Source: an uncultured Prevotella sp.
Lineage (GTDB): Bacteria > Bacteroidota > Bacteroidia > Bacteroidales > Bacteroidaceae
DNA length: 64,000 nt
Direction of reading: 5' to 3'
Assembly: GCA_944319915.1 (NCBI GenBank)
Contig: CALUEY010000004.1
Coordinates: 90,133-154,132, forward strand
Part shown: one piece after another, positions 1 through 7,265 of the stretch
Numbering within the stretch: position 1 is the first letter of the stretch
Layout: every line of letters starts with the position of its first letter
Position numbers and translations under genes: made by a program
The notes under the pieces: generated by a model
The model's database searches: none
Told to the model about the DNA's origin: nothing
The model's input: the letters and a program-made list of their open reading frames with translations, nothing else

Positions 1-30
1 CGGCTCTTACAAGTTAGTTGAAACACTCTC

Positions 31-522
31 CCACGTTGCTGCGGGTTTGCAACCCGCAGCTGTTTGTTTTCGGGTCTGCGACCCGTCAAGTGCTTGAGGT
101 ATAATGGATTATGGCGGGTTGCAAACCCGCGACCTTATGCGGCCGGGTTGCAAACCCGGCCGAACGTGGGGAGCGTGGGCGGGTTAGTTGCCGAACGAAT
201 TCTCTCCCACGTTGCTGCGGGTTTGCAACCCGCAGCTGTTTGTTTTCGGGTCTGCGACCCGTCAAGTGCTTGAGGTATAATGGATTATGGCGGGTTGCAA
301 ACCCGCGACCTTATGCGGCCGGGTTGCAAACCCGGCCGAACGTGGGGAGCGTGGGCGGGTTAGTTGCCGAACGAATTCTCTCCCACGTTGCTGCGGGTTT
401 GCAACCCGCAGCTGTTTGTTTTCGGGTCTGCGACCCGTCAAGTGCCTGAGGCATAATGGATTATGGCGGGTTGCAAACCCGCGACCTTATGCGGCCGGGT
501 TGCAAACCCGGCCGAACGTGGG
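31..522. repeat. 176-bp tandem repeat array, about 2.8 copies
   Basis: Near-identical units start at 31, 207 and 383 (period 176); the third runs to about 522 and then breaks up into shorter degenerate units (about 523-592). Each unit holds three short inverted repeats built on gggtttgcaaccc or gggttgcaaaccc, for example ggccgggttgcaaacccggcc-like palindromes, so transcripts could fold into successive hairpins. Open frames across the array are by-products of the repetition and I do not call genes. A diverged single copy lies near 43051-43145. This accounts for the gene-free first 0.6 kb. Confidence 0.9.
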
Positions 523-658
523 ATGGTTGGTTGCCGAACGTGGGATGGTTAGCTGCCGAGCGCGGGAGTGATTGCTGCCGAGCGGGGCAGTGTTGCCCTT
601 GCCATAAACTTGTAATTCTTTTCCATCATTCCGTAACGGGGCAAGGCGCGTTTTTCAG

Positions 659-666
659 TAACTTTG
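659..666 (+). promoter_or_regulatory. -7 element upstream of the P-type ATPase
   Basis: TAACTTTG fits the Bacteroidetes -7 consensus TAnnTTTG and lies 30 bp before the ATG at 696. No clear -33 TTTG is seen at the usual spacing. Confidence 0.5.
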
Positions 667-695
667 CAGACATATTACAAAACGAAAGGATAAAG

Positions 696-2627
696 ATGGA
701 AAAGAAGACAGTTGCCATCCTCGGCATGATGTGCGCCGGGTGCTCGGCCAATGTTGAGCGCAAGCTCAACTCTATGCCCGGGGTGGCCTCGGCAGCGGTG
801 AGCCTGCCCTCGCGCACGGCTCTCGTGGAGTTCGACCCTGCACTGACGTCGCTCCAGAAGATGAAGGAGGAGCTGGCCTCGATAGGCTACGACATGGTGA
901 TAGAGGAAGACCGCAACGTGGAGGCCATAGAGCGCAGGGCCTACGTAAGGCTGCGCCGCCGCGTGGCGGCCTCGTGGATGTTTGCGGTGGCCACGATGTG
1001 CCTCTCAATGGGGTGGGTGAGCGTGGGCGGGCGCGACGCGGCCAACCAGCTGATGCTTGTCATCGCGCTGCTCAACCTCGTTTATTGCGGGCGGCAGTTC
1101 TACGCCACCGCCGTGCGCCAGGCCCTCCACGCATCGGCCGGCATGGACACTCTCGTGGCCATGAGCACCTGCGTGTCGTTCCTGCTCAGCGTGTTCAACA
1201 CGTTCTGGGGCGAGGCCGTTTGGGGGGCGCGCGGCATAGAGTGGCACACGTACTACGATGCCTCGGTGATGATAATAACCTTTGTGCTCACCGGGCGGCT
1301 CATGGAGGAGCGAGCCAAGAAAGGCACAGCCTCGGCCATAAGGGGCCTCATGGGCCTTGCGCCCAAGACGGCCCACCTCGTTGACGGCGGCATGGTGACC
1401 GACGCCCCAATCTCGGCCCTGCAGCCGGGCGACACCATCGAGGTGCGCGCCGGCGAGAAGGTGCCTGTCGACGGCACCGTGGTGAGCGGCTCGGCTAGCA
1501 TAGACGAGAGCATGATAAGCGGCGAGCCGGAGCCTGTGGCCAAGGAGAAGGGGGCAAGGGTGCTGGCCGGCACGCTGGCCCGCGAGGGGCAGCTGCGCTT
1601 CAGGGCGGAGGCCGTGGGGGCGAAGACGGTGCTTGCAGGCATCATCAGGATGGTGCAGGAGGCCCAAGGCTCCAAGGCTCCCGTGCAGCGCGTGGTGGAC
1701 CGCATAGCCCTCATCTTCGTTCCGGCGGTGCTTGCCGTAGCCGTGGCAACGTTTGTGGTGTGGCTCGTCGTGGGCGGCATGGAGGCCATGCCGCGCGCCG
1801 TCATCTCGGCCGTGTCGGTGCTGGTGATAGCCTGCCCCTGCGCCATGGGGCTGGCCACGCCCACCGCCCTCATGGTGGGCATAGGCAAGGCGGCCAACAT
1901 GGGCATACTAATCAAGGACGCCACCGCCCTCGAAAACCTGCGCAAGGTGAGCGCGATGGTGATAGACAAGACAGGCACGCTGACCACGCCCAGCGCCGGA
2001 GGCGAACCTGGCGCAGCTGCGGCAGGCGATGCAGGGCCTCGGCCAGTGCAGATTGACGAGCTGCTGGAGCGCCGCGAAAGCCTGAAGCCCCATGCCCGCG
2101 AGGCCATGGAGGAGCTGAAAGGCGAGGGGATAAGCATCTACATGATGAGCGGCGACACCGAGGAGGCCGCCGCCTATTGGGCTGCCAAGGCGGGCATAGG
2201 GCATTACCAAAGCAAGGTGATGCCGCAGGACAAGGAAGACTTGGTTAGGAAGCTGCAGGCCGAGGGCCACCGCGTGGCCATGGTGGGCGACGGCATAAAC
2301 GACAGCCAGGCACTGGCCGCCGCCGACGTGAGCATTGCCATGGGCAAGGGTACTGACATTGCCATGGATGTGGCGCAGGTGACGCTCATGGGAACCGACC
2401 TGAGGCGCATACCCGAGGCCATACGCCTGTCGCGCAAGACGGTGAGCATGATTCACCAGAACCTCTTCTGGGCCTTTATATATAATGTGGTGTGCATCCC
2501 GCTCGCAGCCGGGGCGCTGGCACCCGTGGCCGATTTCCAGATAACGCCGATGTGGGCCAGCGCGCTTATGGCCATGAGCAGCGTGAGCGTGGTGCTCAAT
2601 AGCCTGCGCCTGAAGTACGTGGTGTAG
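696..2627 (+). CDS. copA: heavy-metal (copper-type) P1B ATPase with shortened nucleotide-binding domain
   Basis: A 643-aa inner-membrane ATPase expected to export Cu+ or a similar soft metal. It has an N-terminal HMA domain with a metal-binding CAGC (C13, C16), membrane helices, a TGE-type actuator loop (ISGEP), the P1B metal-site motif CPC at 380-382, the phosphorylation motif DKTGTLT with D424, and the hinge GDGIND at 531-536. Only about 50 residues separate DKTGTLT from the conserved downstream P-domain segment, so the ATP-binding N-domain is very reduced and I see no HP dipeptide. The start at 696 is chosen because it begins the HMA domain and follows a promoter; the frame is open further upstream only through repeat DNA. 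CopA-like identity is good, metal specificity is inferred. Confidence 0.9.
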   Translation: MEKKTVAILGMMCAGCSANVERKLNSMPGVASAAVSLPSRTALVEFDPALTSLQKMKEELASIGYDMVIEEDRNVEAIERRAYVRLRRRVAASWMFAVATMCLSMGWVSVGGRDAANQLMLVIALLNLVYCGRQFYATAVRQALHASAGMDTLVAMSTCVSFLLSVFNTFWGEAVWGARGIEWHTYYDASVMIITFVLTGRLMEERAKKGTASAIRGLMGLAPKTAHLVDGGMVTDAPISALQPGDTIEVRAGEKVPVDGTVVSGSASIDESMISGEPEPVAKEKGARVLAGTLAREGQLRFRAEAVGAKTVLAGIIRMVQEAQGSKAPVQRVVDRIALIFVPAVLAVAVATFVVWLVVGGMEAMPRAVISAVSVLVIACPCAMGLATPTALMVGIGKAANMGILIKDATALENLRKVSAMVIDKTGTLTTPSAGGEPGAAAAGDAGPRPVQIDELLERRESLKPHAREAMEELKGEGISIYMMSGDTEEAAAYWAAKAGIGHYQSKVMPQDKEDLVRKLQAEGHRVAMVGDGINDSQALAAADVSIAMGKGTDIAMDVAQVTLMGTDLRRIPEAIRLSRKTVSMIHQNLFWAFIYNVVCIPLAAGALAPVADFQITPMWASALMAMSSVSVVLNSLRLKYVV

Positions 2628-3267
2628 GCATGAAGCGGCGTCCGGCTGGCACGCTCTGGTGCCATACGCTCACGCCGATGCTTAGCGAGGGGCTTACGTT
2701 GTAGCGCAGTTCAGCCCCAATCTTGTCGCCGAAGTCGCCCATGTAATACAATGGCATGGGCATCTTCGGCGCCGCTATCGACTTTTGGCCGAACAGGTAG
2801 GCCTCCCAGTGCTCGTTGAAGCGGTAGCCGAGCACGGCGGTGAGGCCAGCGTCGCTGAATTGCGCCGCGCCCCAGTTGAAGTGCGAGTAATAGCCGCCCA
2901 CGGCTATCGAGAGGCGCGGGGCCAGCTCGGCGGCATACATCAGGGCCACGCTCTGCGCGAAGCCCGAGCCGCGGTAGCTGCCCAGGCCCACCGTGGCCGA
3001 GAGCGACAGCGAGGCGTTGAGGCCGCTGTGCAGCCCCCAGTCGTTCCACGCGCCGAACGGTCCCCACAGCGGATGGCGCGCTATCGTGCCGCGCTCGGTT
3101 AGCGGCGGCAGCGCAAGCGTGTCGGCAAGCTGGGCCGGGGCGGCGGCCGGCTGCGTTTCGAAACCTTGCCCCTGCCTTTCCGGCAGGGGCTTTTCGGTTA
3201 TCTCCTGCGCGCTTGCAGAGAGCGCACAGGATAAAAGTGCGAGTGCAAAGAGGCTCTTCTTACACAT
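2596..3267 (-). CDS. secreted/outer-membrane beta-barrel-like protein, unknown function
   Basis: A 223-aa protein with an N-terminal signal peptide ending ASAQ. The mature part has alternating glycine/aromatic beta-strand segments (for example GGYYSHFNWGAAQ and ELRYNVSPSLSIGVSVW), as in outer-membrane barrels of Bacteroidetes. It lies 9 bp downstream of the aminopeptidase C gene on the same strand and is probably co-transcribed with it. Its 3' end overlaps the convergent ATPase gene by 32 bp. I do not recognise a named family, and the barrel assignment rests on strand pattern only. Confidence 0.75.
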   Translation of the reverse strand: MCKKSLFALALLSCALSASAQEITEKPLPERQGQGFETQPAAAPAQLADTLALPPLTERGTIARHPLWGPFGAWNDWGLHSGLNASLSLSATVGLGSYRGSGFAQSVALMYAAELAPRLSIAVGGYYSHFNWGAAQFSDAGLTAVLGYRFNEHWEAYLFGQKSIAAPKMPMPLYYMGDFGDKIGAELRYNVSPSLSIGVSVWHQSVPAGRRFMPTPRTSGAGY

Positions 3268-3276
3268 GTATTGCGT

Positions 3277-4683
3277 CTATTTGTCTTCGGCGAAGAGCGG
3301 GTCTTCGGGCATCACCATTATTGGCTCTTGCTCGCTGAGCTTCAGTATCTTGGCCGGAACGTACTTCTTGTTCACCACGAGGCGGAACATATACTCGCGC
3401 AGCCAGCGGTCGGACATGATGAGGTAGCCCTTTTGCTGGCTCCATTCGGCGCCCCAGCTGTTCTCCACCTTCCACTTCGTGGCCTTGCCATCGGCGTCGA
3501 GGTCAACGGCGGTTAGCGTCATGGCGTGGGTCGACCCGCTGTCGTAGGTGCTTATGCGGGCGGCCTTGTCCATGCCGAAGGTGGTGCCGAAGAGCGATGC
3601 GTAGTCGTAGTTCTCCGTGTCTACGTAGCCCCGCTTGCTGTCGAGGAACTTGCCCACGTCGTAAGAGCTGTACAGCTTGCGCCCGTCCTTTAGCGACGCT
3701 ATGGCCATCTGCTCTATGTCGTCCATGGGCAGGTTGATGTATTTCCAGTTATGCCCGTCGTAAGTGTGGCGGTCGTATTCCACCTCGTAGGTCTTGTAGT
3801 AGGGGCGGCGCGGGTCGTTCATGGCCATGATGAACGTGCCGTTGATGGGGCCGCCCACCACCTCCTTGTAGAACTCCATGGGCGTGTAGGTCTTTGCCGG
3901 GCCTGCGGCGCGCCCGTCCTTGGTCTTGAAGGCGTAAGTGAAGCTCTGCGGCGGCTCGCCTATGGTGAGGGCGAGCATGCGGTAGATGGTGGCGAGCATG
4001 GCTGTCTTGGCCTCGGCTATGGCCTTGGCGTCCTTCCCATCGGCCACCAGCTGGCGCAGTTGCAGGCCCTGCTCGCGCAGCTTTGAGCTTACGAGGGCTG
4101 CCATGCGGGCCGTGTTGTCGCTCGAAAAGGTTTCGGCCATCACCTCCTTGGGCACCAGCCCGTACTTGTCGGCAAGGTCGGCCACGCCGCAGAAGGTGCC
4201 TCCGTCGCTTATGGGGTGCTTGAAGAAGAACTGCACGCGCTGGTCGTCGATGGGCTTGCCGGCCGTCTCGATTACGCCTTGCAGGAAGAGGTTGGCCTTT
4301 TCCAGCTGGTCGTAGAAGAAGAGGTAGGCCTGCGAGAAGTCGACGCGGAGCGAGTCGGTGCGCTGGGCGAAGGCCGAGCGGAGCACGTTCATGCCGCTGA
4401 ACATCCAGCAGCGGCCCGACTGCTGCTGGTCGGTGATGCTCTGCGTGGGCGTCTCTATGCTGAAGTGGGTGTCCACTGCGCCCGCGTTGGCGCGGTTCTT
4501 CGCCAGCGCGTCTATCGGGTTGGCGGCTATGGCGTTGGCCAGCGCGCGGTCGGCGGCGGTCATCTTTTGGCTGCTGCGCATCTCGTCGATCATGGCCTGC
4601 GATATTCCTCCGGCCTTGGTCTGCGCCCCGGCCGTGGCCGCCAGCATGAGGGCGGCGGCCAGTAAGAGTTGGTGTTTGTTCAT
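3277..4683 (-). CDS. pepC: aminopeptidase C / bleomycin hydrolase-like C1 peptidase, exported
   Basis: A 468-aa papain-like cysteine aminopeptidase of the PepC/BlmH family. The catalytic cysteine is in QSGRCWMFSG (C92), the histidine in the segment GSTHAMTL, and the asparagine in KVENSWG. A signal peptide (MNKHQLLLAAALMLAATAGA) indicates export to the periplasm or surface, unlike cytoplasmic PepC of Firmicutes and common in Bacteroidales. The start at 4683 was chosen because it opens the signal peptide; the frame extends 16 codons upstream without coding character. The following gene (2596-3267) starts 9 bp downstream. Confidence 0.9.
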   Translation of the reverse strand: MNKHQLLLAAALMLAATAGAQTKAGGISQAMIDEMRSSQKMTAADRALANAIAANPIDALAKNRANAGAVDTHFSIETPTQSITDQQQSGRCWMFSGMNVLRSAFAQRTDSLRVDFSQAYLFFYDQLEKANLFLQGVIETAGKPIDDQRVQFFFKHPISDGGTFCGVADLADKYGLVPKEVMAETFSSDNTARMAALVSSKLREQGLQLRQLVADGKDAKAIAEAKTAMLATIYRMLALTIGEPPQSFTYAFKTKDGRAAGPAKTYTPMEFYKEVVGGPINGTFIMAMNDPRRPYYKTYEVEYDRHTYDGHNWKYINLPMDDIEQMAIASLKDGRKLYSSYDVGKFLDSKRGYVDTENYDYASLFGTTFGMDKAARISTYDSGSTHAMTLTAVDLDADGKATKWKVENSWGAEWSQQKGYLIMSDRWLREYMFRLVVNKKYVPAKILKLSEQEPIMVMPEDPLFAEDK

Positions 4684-4792
4684 CGTTATATATAATATAA
4701 TGTGTAAATGTTGGCTTTTAACGCCATCCAAAGGTAAGCATTATTTCCCAAACAGTAGAGTTTATCTTACTTTTTAAACATCCTTTAAAGAA

Positions 4793-4816
4793 AAACGGGC
4801 CTCGGAAACCCGTTTT
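4793..4816. other. hairpin between divergent genes
   Basis: An 8-bp inverted repeat AAAACGGG/CCCGTTTT with an 8-nt loop, flanked by A- and T-rich sequence. It lies between the divergent pepC and barrel genes, upstream of the barrel promoter. It could terminate antisense transcription; role unknown. Confidence 0.45.
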
Positions 4817-4837
4817 GTGAAAAAAGTTTAGAAATTA

Positions 4838-4869
4838 TTTGCTTGTTACAATAATGTTTCATATCTTTG
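4838..4869 (+). promoter_or_regulatory. consensus Bacteroidetes promoter for the barrel protein
   Basis: TTTG at 4838-4841, 20-bp spacer, TATCTTTG at 4862-4869. This is a full match to the TTTG/TAnnTTTG architecture and leaves a 5' UTR of about 35 nt before the ATG at 4912. Confidence 0.8.
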
Positions 4870-4911
4870 CAGCACATAAACTTTAGTGTTACATAAAAAC
4901 AGATTGAAATT

Positions 4912-5538
4912 ATGAAAAAAGTTATGTTAATGGTTGCGTTCATGGTTGCAACAGTTGCAGCCAGCGCACAGGTTTACATCGGTGGAGGCTTTGGCATCAA
5001 TTCATCCAAGCCCGCTCAGCCTGAGAATGCTAACATCGATGCTACGACAACGATTTCCATCATCCCCGAGATTGGCTACAAGCTCAGCGACAAGTGGACA
5101 GTAGGACTCGGCATTGGCTATACCCATACGTCGAATCCATCGTCAGATCAGGTGCTTGGTTATAAAGGCGTTGACAAGCTGAATGGCTTTGTGATTGCTC
5201 CCTATGCTCGTTACCACTTCGTAAAGTGGAACAAGGTTGGCCTTTTCATACAGGGTGGACTGAGCTATACTAGCATGAAAGGTACTGCTGAGGCTGATGA
5301 CGAGAATGGCTGGGAGTCTGATGTTGATGGAACGGTCAGCACATTCTACATTGGCTTCAAACCAGGTATCCAGGTTGACCTGTCGGAGAAGCTCTCGCTT
5401 GTTGCAACTGTTGGCAACCTTGGTTGGTCGACTTCAAGCTATGGGGGAGATGTATGGGAGAACTACGACGCTTCTTCTACATTTGACTTCGGCGTAGACC
5501 TCTCGCAGATTAACTTCGCAATGTATTACAATTTCTAA
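4912..5538 (+). CDS. outer-membrane beta-barrel protein (OMP_b-brl type)
   Basis: A 208-aa protein with a signal peptide ending ASAQ followed directly by an alternating-strand barrel (VYIGGGFGIN, GYKLSDKWTVGLGIGYT, PYARYHFVKWNKVGLFIQGG) ending in aromatic MYYNF, a typical C-terminal outer-membrane sorting pattern. It has a strong consensus promoter and a strong terminator and is monocistronic. Codon use and base composition are less GC-rich than neighbours, as expected for a highly expressed surface protein. It resembles the porin family / PF13568 barrels; function unknown. Confidence 0.85.
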   Translation: MKKVMLMVAFMVATVAASAQVYIGGGFGINSSKPAQPENANIDATTTISIIPEIGYKLSDKWTVGLGIGYTHTSNPSSDQVLGYKGVDKLNGFVIAPYARYHFVKWNKVGLFIQGGLSYTSMKGTAEADDENGWESDVDGTVSTFYIGFKPGIQVDLSEKLSLVATVGNLGWSTSSYGGDVWENYDASSTFDFGVDLSQINFAMYYNF

Positions 5539-5551
5539 GCAAAAAGACAAC

Positions 5552-5600
5552 AAACAAGCATCCCCGCTACCGTTGAGGTGGCGGGGATGTTTTGTTTGTT
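5552..5600 (+). terminator. intrinsic terminator after the barrel gene
   Basis: Stem CATCCCCGC (5559-5567) pairs with GCGGGGATG (5581-5589); the stem extends through flanking A-rich and T-rich arms and is followed by TTTTGTTTGTTTT. It probably also serves the convergent gene ending at 5619. Confidence 0.8.
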
Positions 5601-5618
5601 TTGGCTTCTTTGCGGTGG

Positions 5619-5921
5619 TTAGCAGCCGGTGCCGTCGATGCTGCATGATGGGGCGGGTTCGTCCTTTGGTCGGCGGCGCAGGCCGGCTTCCTCGGGGCGG
5701 AGGGTCACGGTGCCGTCGTCGAGCACGAAGCAGGGTATGCCCACCGTGCCTTTGCGCTTCACGGCGTCGAACGCCGGGTTGTTGTCGCGCAGGCTGAGGA
5801 ACTCCTTCAGGTTCCTCACGTGCTGCCCGATGTCTATCACTTCATAGTTTCCGTTGCCTTCCACTTGCTCGTCCACGTATGTGCAGTCGGGGCAAGTGCT
5901 CATTCCATAAATCTTTATCAT
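5619..5921 (-). CDS. glutaredoxin/thioredoxin-like small redox protein
   Basis: A 100-aa protein beginning MIKIYGMSTCPDC, a glutaredoxin-like fold with CPDC active site at residues 10-13, and a GIPCF segment matching the cis-proline region. The C-terminal tail has extra cysteines (SCSIDGTGC). No signal peptide, so cytoplasmic. The start at 5921 follows a consensus promoter; the longer open frame upstream reads through the divergent efflux-operon promoter region and is rejected. It is divergent from the metal-efflux operon, which fits a thiol/metal-stress context, but this is inference. Confidence 0.8.
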   Translation of the reverse strand: MIKIYGMSTCPDCTYVDEQVEGNGNYEVIDIGQHVRNLKEFLSLRDNNPAFDAVKRKGTVGIPCFVLDDGTVTLRPEEAGLRRRPKDEPAPSCSIDGTGC

Positions 5922-5949
5922 AGTTCTGTTGTTTTGGTATTGCTTGCTG

Positions 5950-5981
5950 CAAATATAGCGAATAAAACGAAGAACAGGCAA
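5950..5981 (-). promoter_or_regulatory. promoter of the glutaredoxin-like gene
   Basis: On the minus strand: TTGC (5978-5981), 20-bp spacer, TATATTTG (5950-5957). It is 28 bp upstream of the start at 5921. Confidence 0.65.
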
Positions 5982-6044
5982 TTGCGTTGGCAGAAAAATG
6001 AGCCGGCGGGCAACATTTGCATCTTGGTTGCAACAAACTTGCCA

Positions 6045-6052
6045 TAACTTTG
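6045..6052 (+). promoter_or_regulatory. -7 element of the Cus-type efflux operon
   Basis: TAACTTTG at 6045-6052 matches TAnnTTTG; possible -33 TTG-containing sequence at 6023-6030. It faces the three-gene efflux operon starting at 6101. Confidence 0.6.
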
Positions 6053-6100
6053 TGGCGCAAAAAGCAAGTGCGACATAACGACAAAGACAGATATTGCATA

Positions 6101-7249
6101 ATGAGAAAGAACTTTTTAGTGTTAGGAGCCGTGGGCCTGGCCCTCTTGGCTTCATGCCAAGGCGGGGGCGGGCGGCCCGATGCCCATGCCGAAGGCGCGC
6201 AGGGCAGTGACGCGAAGGCGCAGGCCCATGCCGGCGAGATTGTGCTGCCGCACGACAAGGCCAAGGCGGCGGGAGTGGTGGTAAGGAAGGTTGGCCCCGG
6301 TGATTTTTACGGAGTGATACCCGTTGGCGGCAAGGTGATGGAGGCAACGGGCCGCGAGGCCACCGTTGTGGCCACCGCGTCAGGCGTGGTGTCGCTGCTT
6401 TCGCCCATGGCCGAGGGTACGGCTGTTGCCGCGGGAAAGCCCCTGTTTGCCATCTCCGGCGAACGCCTGCAAGACGGCGACCCGGCGGAACGCGCCCGCA
6501 TAGCCTACCAGAAGGCCAAGCGCGAGTATGAACGCATGGTCAAGTTGGTGGCCGACAAGATTGTTTCCGACAAGGAATACACTGCGGCCAAGGCCGATTA
6601 CGAGAACGCCCGCATAGCCTACGAGGCCATATCGCGCAGCGGCGCCAGTGGAACGAGGGTGGCGTCGCCCCTTTCCGGCTACGTCAAGTCGTGCCTTGTC
6701 AAGGAGGGCGACTACGTGGCCGTGGGCCAGCCGCTGGCCAGCATCACGCAGAACCGCCGCCTGTACCTCAAGGCCGACGTGCCTGAAAGGTACTACAGGC
6801 AGCTCGCCCACGTCTCTTCGGCCAAGTTCAGGACTTCATACGGCGACGACATCCACGACATACGTGAGCTTGGCGGCAGGCTGGTGGCCATAGGCAGGGC
6901 TTCGGCCGAAGCCTCGCCTTACATACCGGTGACCTTCGAGTTCAACAACACCGGCGGCATATTGCCCGGTGCCTTTGCCGAGGTTTACCTGCTTACGGCC
7001 AAGCGCAGCGGCGTGATCAGCCTGCCGCTGGGAGCCATAACCGAGGAGCAGGGCGCGCATTTCGTTTACATACAGACCGATGCCGACTGCTACCGCAAGC
7101 AGGAGGTGACGCTGGGAGAGGCCGACGGCGAGGCGGTGGAAGTATGCCGGGGGCTCAAGGGCGGCGAGCCTGTGGTGATGGAGGGCGCCATCCATGTGAA
7201 GCTGGCTTCAGCCGCCAACGCCATCCCTGCCCACACGCACAGTCACTAA
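6101..7249 (+). CDS. RND efflux periplasmic adaptor, CusB/CzcB type lipoprotein
   Basis: A 382-aa membrane-fusion protein. The N-terminus has a lipobox (LLASC), giving a lipid-anchored periplasmic adaptor. The body shows the barrel-sandwich (lipoyl-like) halves (VVATASGVVSLLSPMAEGTAV and VASPLSGYVKSCLVKEGDYV-type segments) around an alpha-hairpin, then a beta-barrel. The protein ends HTHSH, and its N-terminal linker is also histidine-containing (DAHAEG, QAHAGE), suggestive of metal contact. It is first of three genes with a CusA-like pump and a TolC-like channel. Start at 6101 because the lipoprotein signal begins there. Likely exports Cu/Ag or Zn/Co; specificity not determinable. Confidence 0.88.
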   Translation: MRKNFLVLGAVGLALLASCQGGGGRPDAHAEGAQGSDAKAQAHAGEIVLPHDKAKAAGVVVRKVGPGDFYGVIPVGGKVMEATGREATVVATASGVVSLLSPMAEGTAVAAGKPLFAISGERLQDGDPAERARIAYQKAKREYERMVKLVADKIVSDKEYTAAKADYENARIAYEAISRSGASGTRVASPLSGYVKSCLVKEGDYVAVGQPLASITQNRRLYLKADVPERYYRQLAHVSSAKFRTSYGDDIHDIRELGGRLVAIGRASAEASPYIPVTFEFNNTGGILPGAFAEVYLLTAKRSGVISLPLGAITEEQGAHFVYIQTDADCYRKQEVTLGEADGEAVEVCRGLKGGEPVVMEGAIHVKLASAANAIPAHTHSH

Positions 7250-7265
7250 CCATGACCGAGTAGCC

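Noticed and set aside
64-571. Overlapping arginine/cysteine-rich open frames at the window start
   Set aside because: They are repeated translations of the 176-bp array, with the same peptide recurring every 176 bp; no promoter or conserved motif.
456-695. N-terminal extension of the P-type ATPase
   Set aside because: It reads through repeat DNA and the promoter; the HMA domain starts at the ATG at 696.
6017-6100. Upstream start for the CusB-like adaptor
   Set aside because: It lies across the promoter; the lipoprotein signal begins at 6101.
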